64,000 nucleotides of DNA from Allomeiothermus silvanus DSM 9946 (GTDB lineage Bacteria > Deinococcota > Deinococci > Deinococcales > Thermaceae): contig NC_014212.1 in the NCBI RefSeq assembly GCF_000092125.1, positions 2,128,001-2,192,000 of the forward strand, written 5' to 3'. Below, in pieces: positions 1-8,918 of the stretch. Under the pieces are notes generated by a model. It made no database searches, had not been told where the DNA came from, and saw only the letters and a program-made list of their open reading frames with translations. The position numbers and the translations under genes are program-made. Numbering within the stretch: position 1 is the first letter of the stretch; each line of letters begins with the position of its first letter.

Positions 1-900
1 CCCGGAAGCTGCCGCCTCCAAGGCCTCAGGGAAGGGCTTGCCCGAGGCCACCAGCTCGCGTATCCGCTCGAGGCCCATGAAGGCCGCGTGCCCCTCGTTC
101 ATGTGCCAGACCGTGGGGGCCAATCCCAAAGCCCGCAGCATCCGCACCCCCCCGATCCCCAGGATAAGCTCCTGCTGGATGCGCATCTCTTGCCCCGGGG
201 CGTAGAGCCGGGCGGTGAGGTAACGGTCATCGGGGGCGTTCTCGGGCAGGTTGGTGCTCATCAGGTAAACCGGGACAGTGCCCACCTGGGCCTTGTAAGC
301 TGTCACCCATACCGTGCGCCCAGGGAACTCTACCCCGACACGTAGAGGCTTACCCTCAGCGTCCTCCACCGGGGTAAGCGGTAGTTCCTCGGGGTGCTGC
401 TCATCATAGACCTCTTTTTGCTGCCCATCCGGGGAGAGTTCCTGGCGGAAGTACCCTTGGTGGTAGAAAAGGCCTATTCCAACCAGGCTCAGGCCGTGAT
501 CAGAAGCGGCTTTGATGTGGTCCCCGGCCAAAATCCCCAAGCCCCCCGAGTAGATCGGCAAGGACTCGTGAAAACCGAACTCCATGGAAAAATAGCCGAT
601 CAGCGGGGTGGTGGATTTGGGGCGGCTCGAGAGGTATTTGCGAAAGCTCTCCACCACCGCCTCGACGTGCCCCAGATAGGAGACGTCTTCGGCCAGGGCG
701 GCAATCCGGTCGGGGTCGGTCTCGAGGAGCTGTTTGACCGGATTTCCCCGGAAGCGCTTCCAGTTGCCGGGATCGAGCTGCTCAAAGAGGCGCTGGGCCT
801 CGGGGTTCCAACTCCACCAGAGGTTATAGGCTACCTCGCGCAACCCCTTGAGGGGCGCAGGCAAGGTGGGCATAGCGGTAATCCGTCCGAGTACATTCAT
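1..900 (-). CDS. glgP: alpha-glucan (glycogen) phosphorylase, N-terminal part, cut by window edge
   Basis: The reverse strand reads 300 uninterrupted codons from ATG at 900 to the window edge, so the C-terminal part lies outside. The product is a GT35 phosphorylase, which releases glucose-1-phosphate from alpha-1,4-glucans using pyridoxal phosphate. Visible family landmarks are LREVAYNLWWSWNPEAQRLF near residue 20, IGYFSMEFGFHESLPIYSGG near residue 103, GILAGDHIKAASDHG just after it, and TVWHMNEGHAAF near residue 268; these belong to the short bacterial/archaeal phosphorylase type seen in Thermus. The PLP lysine would lie in the missing part. An in-frame TAA six codons upstream limits the start to the ATG at 900. 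It is divergent from the gene at 1003. Whether it is called glgP or malP cannot be decided from this fragment. Confidence 0.93.
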   Translation of the reverse strand, partial: MNVLGRITAMPTLPAPLKGLREVAYNLWWSWNPEAQRLFEQLDPGNWKRFRGNPVKQLLETDPDRIAALAEDVSYLGHVEAVVESFRKYLSSRPKSTTPLIGYFSMEFGFHESLPIYSGGLGILAGDHIKAASDHGLSLVGIGLFYHQGYFRQELSPDGQQKEVYDEQHPEELPLTPVEDAEGKPLRVGVEFPGRTVWVTAYKAQVGTVPVYLMSTNLPENAPDDRYLTARLYAPGQEMRIQQELILGIGGVRMLRALGLAPTVWHMNEGHAAFMGLERIRELVASGKPFPEALEAAASG

Positions 901-1002
901 AAGCCAAAGAGCATCTTACCATTGAGTATTTGCCGCGCTTCGTGAACCGACCGTAAGCTGAACCTGGATGCCGTTAGCACAGCGCCCTAGACTGGCCTAG
1001 GG

Positions 1003-1710
1003 GTGAAAAAAGACCTAACGACTTACCTTTCTGAAGCCGTGCAAAGCGCCCACGATCAGCTTGAGCGGCGGATCGCAGCTTACCTGGCTGGTAAGGAGCT
1101 AGGTATAAGCTGCCGCAAAGGGTGTGCGTTTTGCTGCCACGCCCTGGTGACCCTCTCGCTGGCCGAGGCTGAGTATCTGCGGGGCCATCTGAGCCCGGAG
1201 GGCCTCGAGCACGTCCAGGGCGTAGGCCAGAAGCGGCTGCAACGAATTGCCCGCGAGAAAAACACCCCCGACTTCCCTACCCGCTACTTCCTCGAAGCCC
1301 ACCCCTGCCCGCTGCTCACCCAAGACGGAGCTTGTTCGGCCTATGCCCACCGCCCCCTGGCCTGCCGCGGCGTGCTCACCGACCTCCAGGCCCGCTACTG
1401 CTCTCCGGGGGCCATCCCTGCACTCAAAGGAACACAACGAAAAGCTTATCTGGGCCAGCTCGAGCCCCATCACGGTCCTGAGCACTATCTGAAAATTCCC
1501 TGGCGGGCCTCCGAGCAAGCCGCCCGGCGGCTGTGGCGACGCGAGCAGGGGGCTCGAGGCTTTACCGTCATTGGGGAGTTAGCAAGCATGATATACCTGC
1601 TGGGCCAAGCCGATTTCCGCAAAGCCCTAAGCGGGGGACAAAAAGCCGTCCGGGACTACCTGAGAAGTCAGGGCCTGCTGGGTGGAGAGTGGGGATTCTG
1701 GGTGGGGTAG
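1003..1710 (+). CDS. YkgJ-family cysteine-cluster protein
   Basis: A 235-residue protein with an N-terminal cysteine cluster (CRKGCAFCCH, residues about 37-46) followed by further cysteines in CPLLTQDGACSAYAHRPLACRG. This spacing is that of the YkgJ/UPF0153 family, thought to bind zinc or an iron-sulfur cluster; its reaction is unknown. The start is GTG at 1003. A TAGACT -10-like box at 988-993 leaves only 9 nt before it and no Shine-Dalgarno sequence is seen, so the mRNA is probably leaderless or nearly so. The gene ends 3 bp before the convergent JAMM gene. Confidence 0.85.
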   Translation: MKKDLTTYLSEAVQSAHDQLERRIAAYLAGKELGISCRKGCAFCCHALVTLSLAEAEYLRGHLSPEGLEHVQGVGQKRLQRIAREKNTPDFPTRYFLEAHPCPLLTQDGACSAYAHRPLACRGVLTDLQARYCSPGAIPALKGTQRKAYLGQLEPHHGPEHYLKIPWRASEQAARRLWRREQGARGFTVIGELASMIYLLGQADFRKALSGGQKAVRDYLRSQGLLGGEWGFWVG

Positions 1711-1713
1711 GTG

Positions 1714-2100
1714 TTACTGCCTTATCTCGATCCCCACCTCTTCCCCTTCCGGTAAGCGATACGCCCGTACCTCGCTTGACTCGAGGGCGAAGATCACGTA
1801 GGGAACCCGCCAGTAGGCTTTAGAGGTATCGGTGGGGCTGGGCCGGGCCGGGCCAGTGGGGTGCGAGTGGTAGATGGCCAGAAGCTCCAGGCCCGCCGCC
1901 TCGAGCCCCTGGAGCGTCCGCAACAGCTCTACCGGGTCGGCCTCGTAGCTTTGATGGGGCTTGGGATGCACATTGGGTAGGGGATGTACCTGGGTCACCA
2001 AACCCCAGCATCCGGCCCAAAGCCCTACCCCTTCGCCGGGGAACTCCGCCCGGAGGTGTCGCCAGGTGGACGCCAAGAGGTCTTTGGAAATGCACAGCAT
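1714..2100 (-). CDS. JAMM/MPN (Mov34) metalloprotease-like protein
   Basis: A 128-residue single-domain protein. The JAMM zinc motif is complete: an N-terminal glutamate (FPGEGVGLW, about residue 22) and HSHPTGPARPSPTD at about residues 78-91, which fits H-S-H-x7-S-x2-D exactly. Family members are isopeptidases acting on ubiquitin-like modifiers or sulfur-carrier proteins (M67 family; the Mec+/CysO system is a bacterial example). No sulfur carrier or E1-like gene lies nearby, so the substrate is unknown. It is convergent with the YkgJ gene, and 91 bp separates its start from the end of the DUF2461 gene on the same strand. Confidence 0.88.
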   Translation of the reverse strand: MLCISKDLLASTWRHLRAEFPGEGVGLWAGCWGLVTQVHPLPNVHPKPHQSYEADPVELLRTLQGLEAAGLELLAIYHSHPTGPARPSPTDTSKAYWRVPYVIFALESSEVRAYRLPEGEEVGIEIRQ

Positions 2101-2191
2101 CAGGTTTAGTTTACTGGCACGTCGCGCTGCCCAGCGCTGAACGGAAAAGCTCGAGGCTTATGGCTGCTCGAGCGGCCAGAGCGCGACTGCA

Positions 2192-2902
2192 CTAAGGCGC
2201 TCCCTCGGATGCTTCGACGGTGGGGAGCTTGAGCACGTCGCATAAGAAGTCCACCAGCGGGTTGAGACGCTGGCAGGCCTGGCTGACCTTCTCTAGAAAA
2301 TCCGGCGAGCAGACCTCCTCCTCGCTGAACGCTACCCAGGCGATGAAGCTCTTGAGCTTGAGGTCCTCGACCAGCGGGTGGTGGGGATCGAAGCCCTTGG
2401 GCGCACGTTTGAGCTTGTCCTCTTGGGACAGCGGCGGGCCATCCTTTTTGACGGCCATCCAGCGGGGGTCCCAGCGAGCGATCGCCTGACGAATGCGCAA
2501 GGTAGGCTCGGCCTCCGGCAACCAGATCCCCCCGGCGATGAAGCAGTTGTCGGGCTCGAGGTGCAGATAAAATCCCGGCGCGTGAACGTCCCGGCCTAGG
2601 ATATGGCGAAACTGGGCCGCGGCGTGGGTCTTGTAGGGGGTTTTGTCGTAGCTGAAACGGGTGTCACGGTAGATGCGAAAAAGGCTCTTGGCCTCGGCGG
2701 TAAAGGCCGGGTTGATGCGCTTCAAATAGGGAGCGAAGTCCTCGATGAAGCGAAGAAAAGGCCGCCGGATGTACTCCTCGTAGCGAGGTTTGTTAGCTTG
2801 GAACCAAGCGCGATGGTTGTTGTAGCGCAGCTCGAGGAGGAGGTGGAAGAGTTCCGCAGAGAAATAAGTGTTTGCGGAACTGCTGGCCATCTTTCTTGCC
2901 AT
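2192..2902 (-). CDS. DUF2461 (TIGR02453) family protein
   Basis: A 236-residue soluble protein with the family pattern FHLLLELRYNNHRAWFQANKPRYEEY near the N-terminus, then FRIYRDTRFSYDKTPYKTHAAAQF, GFYLHLEPDNCFIAGGIW and a C-terminal FAEEEV-type region. The family is widespread and has no assigned reaction. The start at 2902 is supported by TAAGAT at 2909-2914 (read on the minus strand), 6 nt upstream of ATG, the leaderless arrangement seen repeatedly here; an internal ATG at 2890 is the alternative. The gene is probably transcribed alone. Confidence 0.85.
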   Translation of the reverse strand: MARKMASSSANTYFSAELFHLLLELRYNNHRAWFQANKPRYEEYIRRPFLRFIEDFAPYLKRINPAFTAEAKSLFRIYRDTRFSYDKTPYKTHAAAQFRHILGRDVHAPGFYLHLEPDNCFIAGGIWLPEAEPTLRIRQAIARWDPRWMAVKKDGPPLSQEDKLKRAPKGFDPHHPLVEDLKLKSFIAWVAFSEEEVCSPDFLEKVSQACQRLNPLVDFLCDVLKLPTVEASEGAP

Positions 2903-3052
2903 AGCGTAATCTTACTCCCCTCCAGGTCCGCCGGATCAGGGGTAGGCTCACAGCGAGGATCAGCACCCCCTACCACATTCCCAGCGGCTTGGGGTAGGGA
3001 CTGATGCTCTTGGCGTTGTGGGCTATACTGTACCCACAAAGGAGGTCTAAGA

Positions 3053-5029
3053 ATGATTCGCACCCTAGCCCTAGTCGGGCATAGCGGCAGCGGTAAAACC
3101 ATCCTCGGTGAAGCTTTACTGGTCTACACCGGGGGTAAGGACCGCATGGGCAAGGTCGAAGAGGGCAGCACTACCTCGGACTATACCCCGGAGGAAAAAA
3201 CCCACGGGGTATCGGTGCGCACCGGTGTGCTGCCCCTGGAGTACCAGGGGCACAAAATTTACCTGCTGGATGCCCCGGGGTATGCCGATTTCGTAGGGGA
3301 GATTCGCGGCGCCCTCGAGGCCGCTGACGCCGCGGTGGTAGCGGTCTCGGCGGAAGCCGGAGTCCAGATTGGCACCGAGCGGGCCTGGACAGTAGCCGAG
3401 CGGCTCGGCTTGGCGAGGATGGTAGTGGTGACCAAGCTCGAGAAAGGCGGAGATTTCTTCGCTCTGCTCGAGGACTTGCGCTCCACGCTGGGGCCTATAC
3501 TTCCGGCGCATCTGCCGATCTACGAGGGTGGGAAGTGGGTGGGGCTGGTGGACGTGCTGCGCGGGAAGGCTTACCGCTACACCGGCGGCAAGCCCGAGGA
3601 GATCCCGGTTCCCGAAGATCAAAAAGCGGGAATCGAGAAATACCGCAACGAAGCCCGCGAAGCCATCATCGAAACCGACGAGGGTTTGTTGGAAAAATAC
3701 CTGGGCGGCGAAGAGGTGGACGAACAAGGGCTCTCCAAAGCCTTCCACGAAGCCGTACGCAAGGGTCTGGTGTACCCGGTGGCGATCGGCTCCTCCGGAG
3801 CCATGATCGGGCTGGACTTGCTCTTGCAGCTGTTTCTGGAAGCCCTGCCCTCTCCTACCGAGCGCTTCGGGGAGGGTCCTTGCCTGGGCAAGGTCTTCAA
3901 GGTACAGGTAGACCCCTTCATCGGCCATGTGGCGTTTGTGCGGATCTACCGGGGAACTCTAAAGCCTGGGGACACCTTGCAATCCGAGGGCGGGGCAGTC
4001 AAGCTGGGCCACCTCTATACCGCCAAAGGCAAGGACCTGGTGGAACTCCCCGAGGCCCCGGCTGGGACCATCCTGGCTATCCCCAAGGCCGAGTCTTTGC
4101 ATCGGGGGATGATCCTCTGGACTGGAAACCGCCCGGAGTCGGACGAAGTACCTTTCGCCCGGCTCCCCGACCCCAACGTGATGATGGCCCTGTACTTGGA
4201 GAACAGGGGCGACGAAGCCAAGCTGGGAGAAGCCTTGCGCAAGCTCCTGGAGGAGGATCCTAGCCTAAAGGTCGAGCGCAACCCGGAAACCGGCGAGATG
4301 CTCTTATGGGGCCACGGCGACTTACACCTCGAGACCGCCAAGGAACGCCTGGCCGACTATGGGGTGAAAGTCCAGCTGCGTCTACCCAAGATCCCCTACC
4401 GCGAGACCATCCGCAAGGTGGCGGAGGGCCAGGGCAAGCACAAGAAACAAACCGGAGGCCACGGGCAGTATGGCGATGTCTGGCTACGGCTCGAGCCCGC
4501 CCCCGAGTACGCCTTCGAGTGGCGCATCACCGGCGGGGTAATCCCTACCAAGTACCAAGAGGCCATCGAGGCGGGCATCCGCGAGGCCGCCAAGCAGGGG
4601 GTGCTGGCGGGGTTCCCGGTGATCGGCTTCAAGGCTATCGTCTATCACGGCTCCTATCATGACGTGGACTCCTCGGACATGGCCTTCCAAACCGCCGGGT
4701 CACTGGCTTTCAAAAACGTCGCCCCCCAAGCCCAGCCAGTGTTGTTGGAGCCGGTGTACAACCTCAAGGTGTTCGTGACACAAGACCGGGTAGGGGATGT
4801 GATCTCAGACCTCCAAGGCCGCCGAGGTCGGGTGCTGGGAATGGACCAAGACGGAGCTTTAGCGGTGGTACAAGCAGAAGTTCCTTTGGCGGAATTGCTC
4901 GAGTACAGCCGGGTGCTATCCGGCATGACCCAGGGCACCGGGGCCTATAGCCTGGAGTTCTCTCACTATGCTGAGGTTCCACCCCACCTAGCCCAAAAAG
5001 TAATCGCGCAACGGCAGCAGACGGCTTGA
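3053..5029 (+). CDS. fusA2: elongation factor G-like GTPase (EF-G-2 type)
   Basis: A 658-residue translational GTPase with EF-G architecture: G domain with P-loop GHSGSGKT (residues 9-16), domain II (GKVFKVQVDPFIGHVAFVRIYRG), domain III (RNPETGEMLLWGHGDLHLE), domain IV (GGHGQYGDVWLRLEP) and domain V (EPVYNLKVFV). It is shorter than canonical EF-G (about 690) and resembles the second EF-G of Thermus. Switch residues deviate: the G3 motif reads DAPGYADF, so the catalytic His of DTPGH is Tyr, and the NKxD motif reads TKLE. A strong AAAGGAGGT ribosome site precedes ATG, with a TATACT box at 3024-3029. A terminator follows at 5075. It may be a ribosome-associated factor of specialised use rather than the main translocase. 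Confidence 0.9.
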   Translation: MIRTLALVGHSGSGKTILGEALLVYTGGKDRMGKVEEGSTTSDYTPEEKTHGVSVRTGVLPLEYQGHKIYLLDAPGYADFVGEIRGALEAADAAVVAVSAEAGVQIGTERAWTVAERLGLARMVVVTKLEKGGDFFALLEDLRSTLGPILPAHLPIYEGGKWVGLVDVLRGKAYRYTGGKPEEIPVPEDQKAGIEKYRNEAREAIIETDEGLLEKYLGGEEVDEQGLSKAFHEAVRKGLVYPVAIGSSGAMIGLDLLLQLFLEALPSPTERFGEGPCLGKVFKVQVDPFIGHVAFVRIYRGTLKPGDTLQSEGGAVKLGHLYTAKGKDLVELPEAPAGTILAIPKAESLHRGMILWTGNRPESDEVPFARLPDPNVMMALYLENRGDEAKLGEALRKLLEEDPSLKVERNPETGEMLLWGHGDLHLETAKERLADYGVKVQLRLPKIPYRETIRKVAEGQGKHKKQTGGHGQYGDVWLRLEPAPEYAFEWRITGGVIPTKYQEAIEAGIREAAKQGVLAGFPVIGFKAIVYHGSYHDVDSSDMAFQTAGSLAFKNVAPQAQPVLLEPVYNLKVFVTQDRVGDVISDLQGRRGRVLGMDQDGALAVVQAEVPLAELLEYSRVLSGMTQGTGAYSLEFSHYAEVPPHLAQKVIAQRQQTA

Positions 5030-5074
5030 AGCCATACATCCTACGTCGCAGGCCGAAAACCCGCTGTTCTTGAC

Positions 5075-5100
5075 AGCCCCCTCATAAAGGGGGCTTTTTC
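5075..5100 (+). terminator. intrinsic terminator of the EF-G-like gene
   Basis: Perfect 8-bp stem AGCCCCCT/AGGGGGCT with a 5-nt loop, followed by TTTTT. It lies 45 bp after the fusA2 stop codon and before the next promoter. Confidence 0.85.
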
Positions 5101-5170
5101 TAGCGTTCGGCGATCCCTGGGTTCGCCCATCACCCACACTGTACCGGCCGCTCGGTACACTGAAGGGGTT

Positions 5171-6604
5171 ATGAAACTATTCCGCATTGGGCTTGTGCTG
5201 GCGGTTTTGTGCTCCCCGGTTTTCGGCCAGAACCTGGTCAGCTTAGCCCCTCCGGGGGCCGCCGCCGGGTTTATCCTCAATGACCTCTCCCACAATCCCT
5301 ACTTGCGCGGGGTAGCCCGGGACTGGGCCAAGAGCGGGCTCGAGGCCGAGTTGCGCCGCGCAATGGGCGAGCAAGCCGCCGACCCCGCATTGCTGGGCCT
5401 CATAAGCGGAGGGATTGCGGCGGCTCTTTATCCCAGTGGAGACTTCTTCGCGATAGCCAAACCCACCCCTCAAGCCCTGCAAAGCCTGCGCAAGGGATTG
5501 CGCAAGCCCCAAAACCGTGGCGGGTGGCAGGTGGATACCCAAGGTGGGGTGGTGACCGGCTTGAGCAAAGACCTGGCACTTGTGGCTTCGCCCCCGGCCT
5601 TTGAACGCTTTATCCGCAACCAGCGCGGGCTCAAGGCTCCGGTAGGCGGGGACATCGCATTCTGGGCGGAGGTACCTAAGAACCTCGCCAACCAGCTCGA
5701 GCTTCCCCCCCGCATAGGCCTCACCCTCTCGGCGGTGAAACGTCTTACCTTCTCGCTAAAGCTAACCCCCCAGGGGATCAGCCAGGAAACCCGCCTGGAG
5801 TTCCTCCCTGGAGTGGACCCCCAGCTCAGCAATATCGCCTTACCCAAAGACCGGCCCTGGGAATTGGGCGACTTCCCCCAAGGCGTTGCTGCTAGCACCA
5901 GCGTTGTGGATATCCCGGCTTTGGGCCGCTATCTGAATGCGCTATCCCGCGACCTGAACTCAAGCCTCAACCTCGACCTTTCGGCCTTTGGCAAGCGAAT
6001 AGCACAGGTAACCTTCAACGCCCCCACCGGTCAGCGGGGCCTCCAGAACGATGCTCTGGCCCAGTTTAGGGATATGCTGCTCTTCGTAGAGGTGCTGGAC
6101 CCCCCTACGGCTGAGGCAAACTTGCTGGGCTTACTACAAAACGTCGCCGCATTCGCCACCCCCGAGGGCAAGGGCGGGTTCAAGGTGGTGGGCAACGAAG
6201 GCGATTTCAAAGCGGTAGAGGTCGGCCTGCTGGGGCGGCTCTACTACCGTTTCGACGCCGACCGGCTGATCCTGGCTACCAGCAAGACCGCCCTCGAGGG
6301 CCTAGGCAACCCCAACTGGAAGGAGAACGCCCGCTTCCAGCAGGCCCGCCGGGCGATTCCCGCCCGCGCGGTCAGTTACGGCTTTAGCGACGCCGCCGCC
6401 CAGATCCCCAGCATCGAGGAATTGCTGCAAAACACCCCCCTGCCCGCCGGGAACCCGACCCAGGCCCGCCGTGCCCGCGAACTGAGCAAGCGGGTGGGGG
6501 ACTTCATGGTAAGCGTGCTCAAGCGGTTCGGTGATGGGATCAGCTACGCTGCTGTAGAGGGTAATACCCTCATCAGCCGTTCGTTCGCCAACGTCAAATG
6601 GTGA
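5171..6604 (+). CDS. secreted protein of unknown function (DUF3352-like)
   Basis: A 477-residue protein with a clear Sec signal peptide (MKLFRIGLVLAVLCSPVFGQ, cleavage likely after FG or GQ). The mature part is rich in short repeated beta/alpha segments (AIAKPTPQALQSLRKGL, LVASPPAFERFI, LATSKTALEGL) recalling DUF3352 exported proteins, whose role is unknown; that assignment is tentative. There are no cysteine or metal motifs and no lipobox. A TACACT -10-like box at 5156-5161 lies 9 nt before ATG. The vWA gene follows 76 bp downstream on the same strand. Confidence 0.7.
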   Translation: MKLFRIGLVLAVLCSPVFGQNLVSLAPPGAAAGFILNDLSHNPYLRGVARDWAKSGLEAELRRAMGEQAADPALLGLISGGIAAALYPSGDFFAIAKPTPQALQSLRKGLRKPQNRGGWQVDTQGGVVTGLSKDLALVASPPAFERFIRNQRGLKAPVGGDIAFWAEVPKNLANQLELPPRIGLTLSAVKRLTFSLKLTPQGISQETRLEFLPGVDPQLSNIALPKDRPWELGDFPQGVAASTSVVDIPALGRYLNALSRDLNSSLNLDLSAFGKRIAQVTFNAPTGQRGLQNDALAQFRDMLLFVEVLDPPTAEANLLGLLQNVAAFATPEGKGGFKVVGNEGDFKAVEVGLLGRLYYRFDADRLILATSKTALEGLGNPNWKENARFQQARRAIPARAVSYGFSDAAAQIPSIEELLQNTPLPAGNPTQARRARELSKRVGDFMVSVLKRFGDGISYAAVEGNTLISRSFANVKW

Positions 6605-6680
6605 GTCCTACCGTCTAGCGTATTGAGGACTTTTGCTCGGACTAATCTGTCCAATTCGCAGCAGGTTATCCTCGAGGTAG

Positions 6681-8132
6681 ATGACTTTCTTGGCCCCGCT
6701 GGTTGTACTGGCCCTGCCGCTGGTGCTGGGCTTGGTGTACTGGCTCTACCGCCGCCGTCGCCCGCCCGAGCGCACGGTGGCAGGGCTATGGCTGTGGCAG
6801 AAAGCCAGGCGTCAGGGCCGATCCCGCCGCCGCCTGGACCTGCGCTTATTGCTTTTGTTGCTTGCTGCGAGTTGTATGGTGCTGGCTCTGGCGCGCCCCC
6901 AACTTCGGCTCGAGCGGCCCGGGCCGCTAGTGATCGTACTCGACGCCTCGGCGTCGATGGCTGCAACCGACCTCACCCCTGAGTACCGGCCTGGCCGGGC
7001 CGCCACCGCGGCTTCACTGAGCCGCTTGGAGAGTGCCAAACAGCAACTGCGCGAGCGGCTGGCCTCGAGCCCCCGTGCCCTCCTGATCCGAGCCGGGGAA
7101 CGCCCCCAAGCCTTCGGACCAGCCCTGGGACGAACCCTCTTGGATGCGCTGGCGGGGATTCGCCCGGGGGACCCGGAAGCCGATCTTCAGGCTGCGATTG
7201 CCCTGGGCCACCGACTTTTGCCCGGTGCGCCAGTCCTGGTGGCCTCCGATAGCCCCGACCCGGGGGCGGAAGGCTACCTGAACCTAGGGGGGCATGGTCA
7301 AAACGTGGGCATCACCGCTATTGGGCCGGGCTTTGTAGCCTTTGCCAACAGCGGGCCTCGGCTGTGGGAGGGCCAGGTTGTGGTGAACAGACGGTTATAT
7401 GCACTCAAGATCCCCGCCGGGGGGTACGCTACGCTCGAGGTACCCTCCCTCACTGTCCAGGCTCAAGTTTCCGGGAACGACGCCCTCACCCTCGACAACC
7501 AGGCCTCCTTCACCCGCCGGGCGGTACGGGTGGCCCTCTCGGAACCGGCCCCGACCCTCGAGCGCCTGCTAGCCCTGCTCGGCACGGTGAGGGCACCGGC
7601 CAACCCCGAGGTTCGCTTCGAAATCGGCACCCCCAAGGAAACACCCCGCACCTTCACCGTGTACTTCGCCCGCCAGGCCCAGGCGGAGGCCACCGTGCTG
7701 GATCTCGAGCGCACCCTGCCTTACCTGAGGGGGGTGGAGTTGGTGGGCTTTCGGCTTCCAGTTACGCCCCAGGCTCCGCAGGGCTGGCGGCCCCTGCTCA
7801 CCGGCGAAGCTGGGGAAATCCTGGGCTGGTATAGCCCAAACGGGGTCTACCTGCCCCCGCTTGGGGCATTGCGCGACTTACCGGCTTTCCCGGTGCTGCT
7901 ATATAACCTGATCGCCCCACGCGGCGAGATCCGCCAAGGTCTCTTGCGCCCACAGGAGACCTTGCTCCCCCGCCCCGCCCCAAGCCGCCCCCTCCCGCCG
8001 ACTTTCGTGCTCGAGCTAAGCCCCTGGTTGGCCCTACTGGCGGCCTTGCTTCTGGCCACGGAATATTGGTGCTTCCAGCGCGGCCCCAGGGCGAAGGCCT
8101 CCCCTGCGTCTACCCCGCTTACTAGCGTTTAG
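6681..8132 (+). CDS. BatA/vWA domain membrane protein
   Basis: A 483-residue protein: N-terminal membrane helix (residues 4-22), RRRRPP stop-transfer, second helix (55-72), then a von Willebrand A domain starting with VIVLDASASM, whose D88-x-S90-x-S92 is the MIDAS metal site, and a last membrane helix near 445-465 (LSPWLALLAALLLATEYW). The N-terminal region matches the BatA type found in aerotolerance loci and with MoxR ATPases; no MoxR or DUF58 gene is present in this window. It presumably acts as a membrane-bound scaffold facing the cytoplasm or periplasm. The partner is not known. Confidence 0.8.
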   Translation: MTFLAPLVVLALPLVLGLVYWLYRRRRPPERTVAGLWLWQKARRQGRSRRRLDLRLLLLLLAASCMVLALARPQLRLERPGPLVIVLDASASMAATDLTPEYRPGRAATAASLSRLESAKQQLRERLASSPRALLIRAGERPQAFGPALGRTLLDALAGIRPGDPEADLQAAIALGHRLLPGAPVLVASDSPDPGAEGYLNLGGHGQNVGITAIGPGFVAFANSGPRLWEGQVVVNRRLYALKIPAGGYATLEVPSLTVQAQVSGNDALTLDNQASFTRRAVRVALSEPAPTLERLLALLGTVRAPANPEVRFEIGTPKETPRTFTVYFARQAQAEATVLDLERTLPYLRGVELVGFRLPVTPQAPQGWRPLLTGEAGEILGWYSPNGVYLPPLGALRDLPAFPVLLYNLIAPRGEIRQGLLRPQETLLPRPAPSRPLPPTFVLELSPWLALLAALLLATEYWCFQRGPRAKASPASTPLTSV

Positions 8133-8162
8133 CGTCGGGCGTTTTGCCTTTAGCATGGGGTT

Positions 8163-8615
8163 ATGGTTTTCCGCGACTTTGCCGAACCCGACTTTGCCAG
8201 GCTCGAGGCCTACGAAAAAGCTAAGCTGGGCGAGCAGCCCCCCCACGTATACCGCTGTACTCCGGCTGGCTTGCGGTTTTTCAGTCGAAGCGGGCATTCG
8301 TTTATGGCCTTAGAGGAGGAGCGCATTGTGGGGTTCGCTCTGGCGCAAGCCCTTTGGCAGGGGGACCAGGTTACCGTGCTCCTTACCCGCATCCTGGCCG
8401 ATGCCCAGGAGGTCTACCAGGGTCTTTTGGGAGCAGTGGTCAAGTCGGCCTACGATGCCGGGGTCTACGAGGTGGCGCTGCACCTAGATCCCGCGCATAC
8501 CGAGCTAAAATCGGCGCTCGAGGCTCACTCCTTTGTGCTGGGGCCAAAGATCCTGGCGGTACGGGTGCTGGGGAGCCGGGGACAGCGTCAAGAGGTGCAG
8601 GGTGTCTTAGAATAG
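8163..8615 (+). CDS. DUF1999 (GNAT-fold) protein
   Basis: A 150-residue protein beginning MVFRDFAEPDFARLEAYEKAKLG and containing FMALEEERIVGFALAQALWQG, the beta4-like segment of GNAT acetyltransferases. It matches DUF1999, a GNAT-fold family first defined from Thermus, with no known substrate. Start choice: TAGCAT at 8151-8156 is 6 nt before ATG with no Shine-Dalgarno, a leaderless promoter placed just after the vWA stop codon. The HMA-like gene follows 38 bp downstream and is probably cotranscribed. Confidence 0.85.
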   Translation: MVFRDFAEPDFARLEAYEKAKLGEQPPHVYRCTPAGLRFFSRSGHSFMALEEERIVGFALAQALWQGDQVTVLLTRILADAQEVYQGLLGAVVKSAYDAGVYEVALHLDPAHTELKSALEAHSFVLGPKILAVRVLGSRGQRQEVQGVLE

Positions 8616-8653
8616 ACGCTGTTGATGAAGCTTTGGCGAGAGGTGGTATCGGG

Positions 8654-8863
8654 ATGAACCGGGTGCTGATCGGTGTTCGCGGGGTGGACCAAAAAGAGCA
8701 AATGGAGAAGATCGTCCTCGCCCTGAGCAAGCTCGAGGGCGTAGGCAAGGCCGTCGCTACCAGCCTAGGCCAAGTCGAGGTGGAATACGACGCCCACCGG
8801 CTCACTGTGATGGACCTGATCCGCACCGTGCGCGAGCAGGGGTTTTTGGCAGGGATGCTATAA
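8654..8863 (+). CDS. small HMA-like (ferredoxin-fold) protein without CxxC
   Basis: 69 residues from ATG at 8654 (AGGTGG eleven bases upstream). The spacing of GVGKAVATSLGQVEVEYDAHRLTVMDLIRTVREQGF is that of heavy-metal-associated domains (beta-alpha-beta-beta-alpha-beta), but the metal-binding MxCxxC motif is replaced by a cysteine-free GVRGVDQKEQ segment. It may be a fold relic or a protein-interaction domain rather than a copper carrier. The stop overlaps TATAAT-like sequence at 8859-8864, and the ISAs1 element begins 56 bp later. Confidence 0.75.
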   Translation: MNRVLIGVRGVDQKEQMEKIVLALSKLEGVGKAVATSLGQVEVEYDAHRLTVMDLIRTVREQGFLAGML

Positions 8864-8918
8864 TCGGCATCTCCCCTGACATCAGCCCCGTCCCTCTCGT
8901 AAAGGAGCGTAACACCCC

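Noticed and set aside
8859-8864. TATAAT at the end of the HMA-like gene as a promoter
   Set aside because: No -35 at suitable spacing and no gene downstream before the IS; it is formed by the CTA TAA end of the coding sequence.
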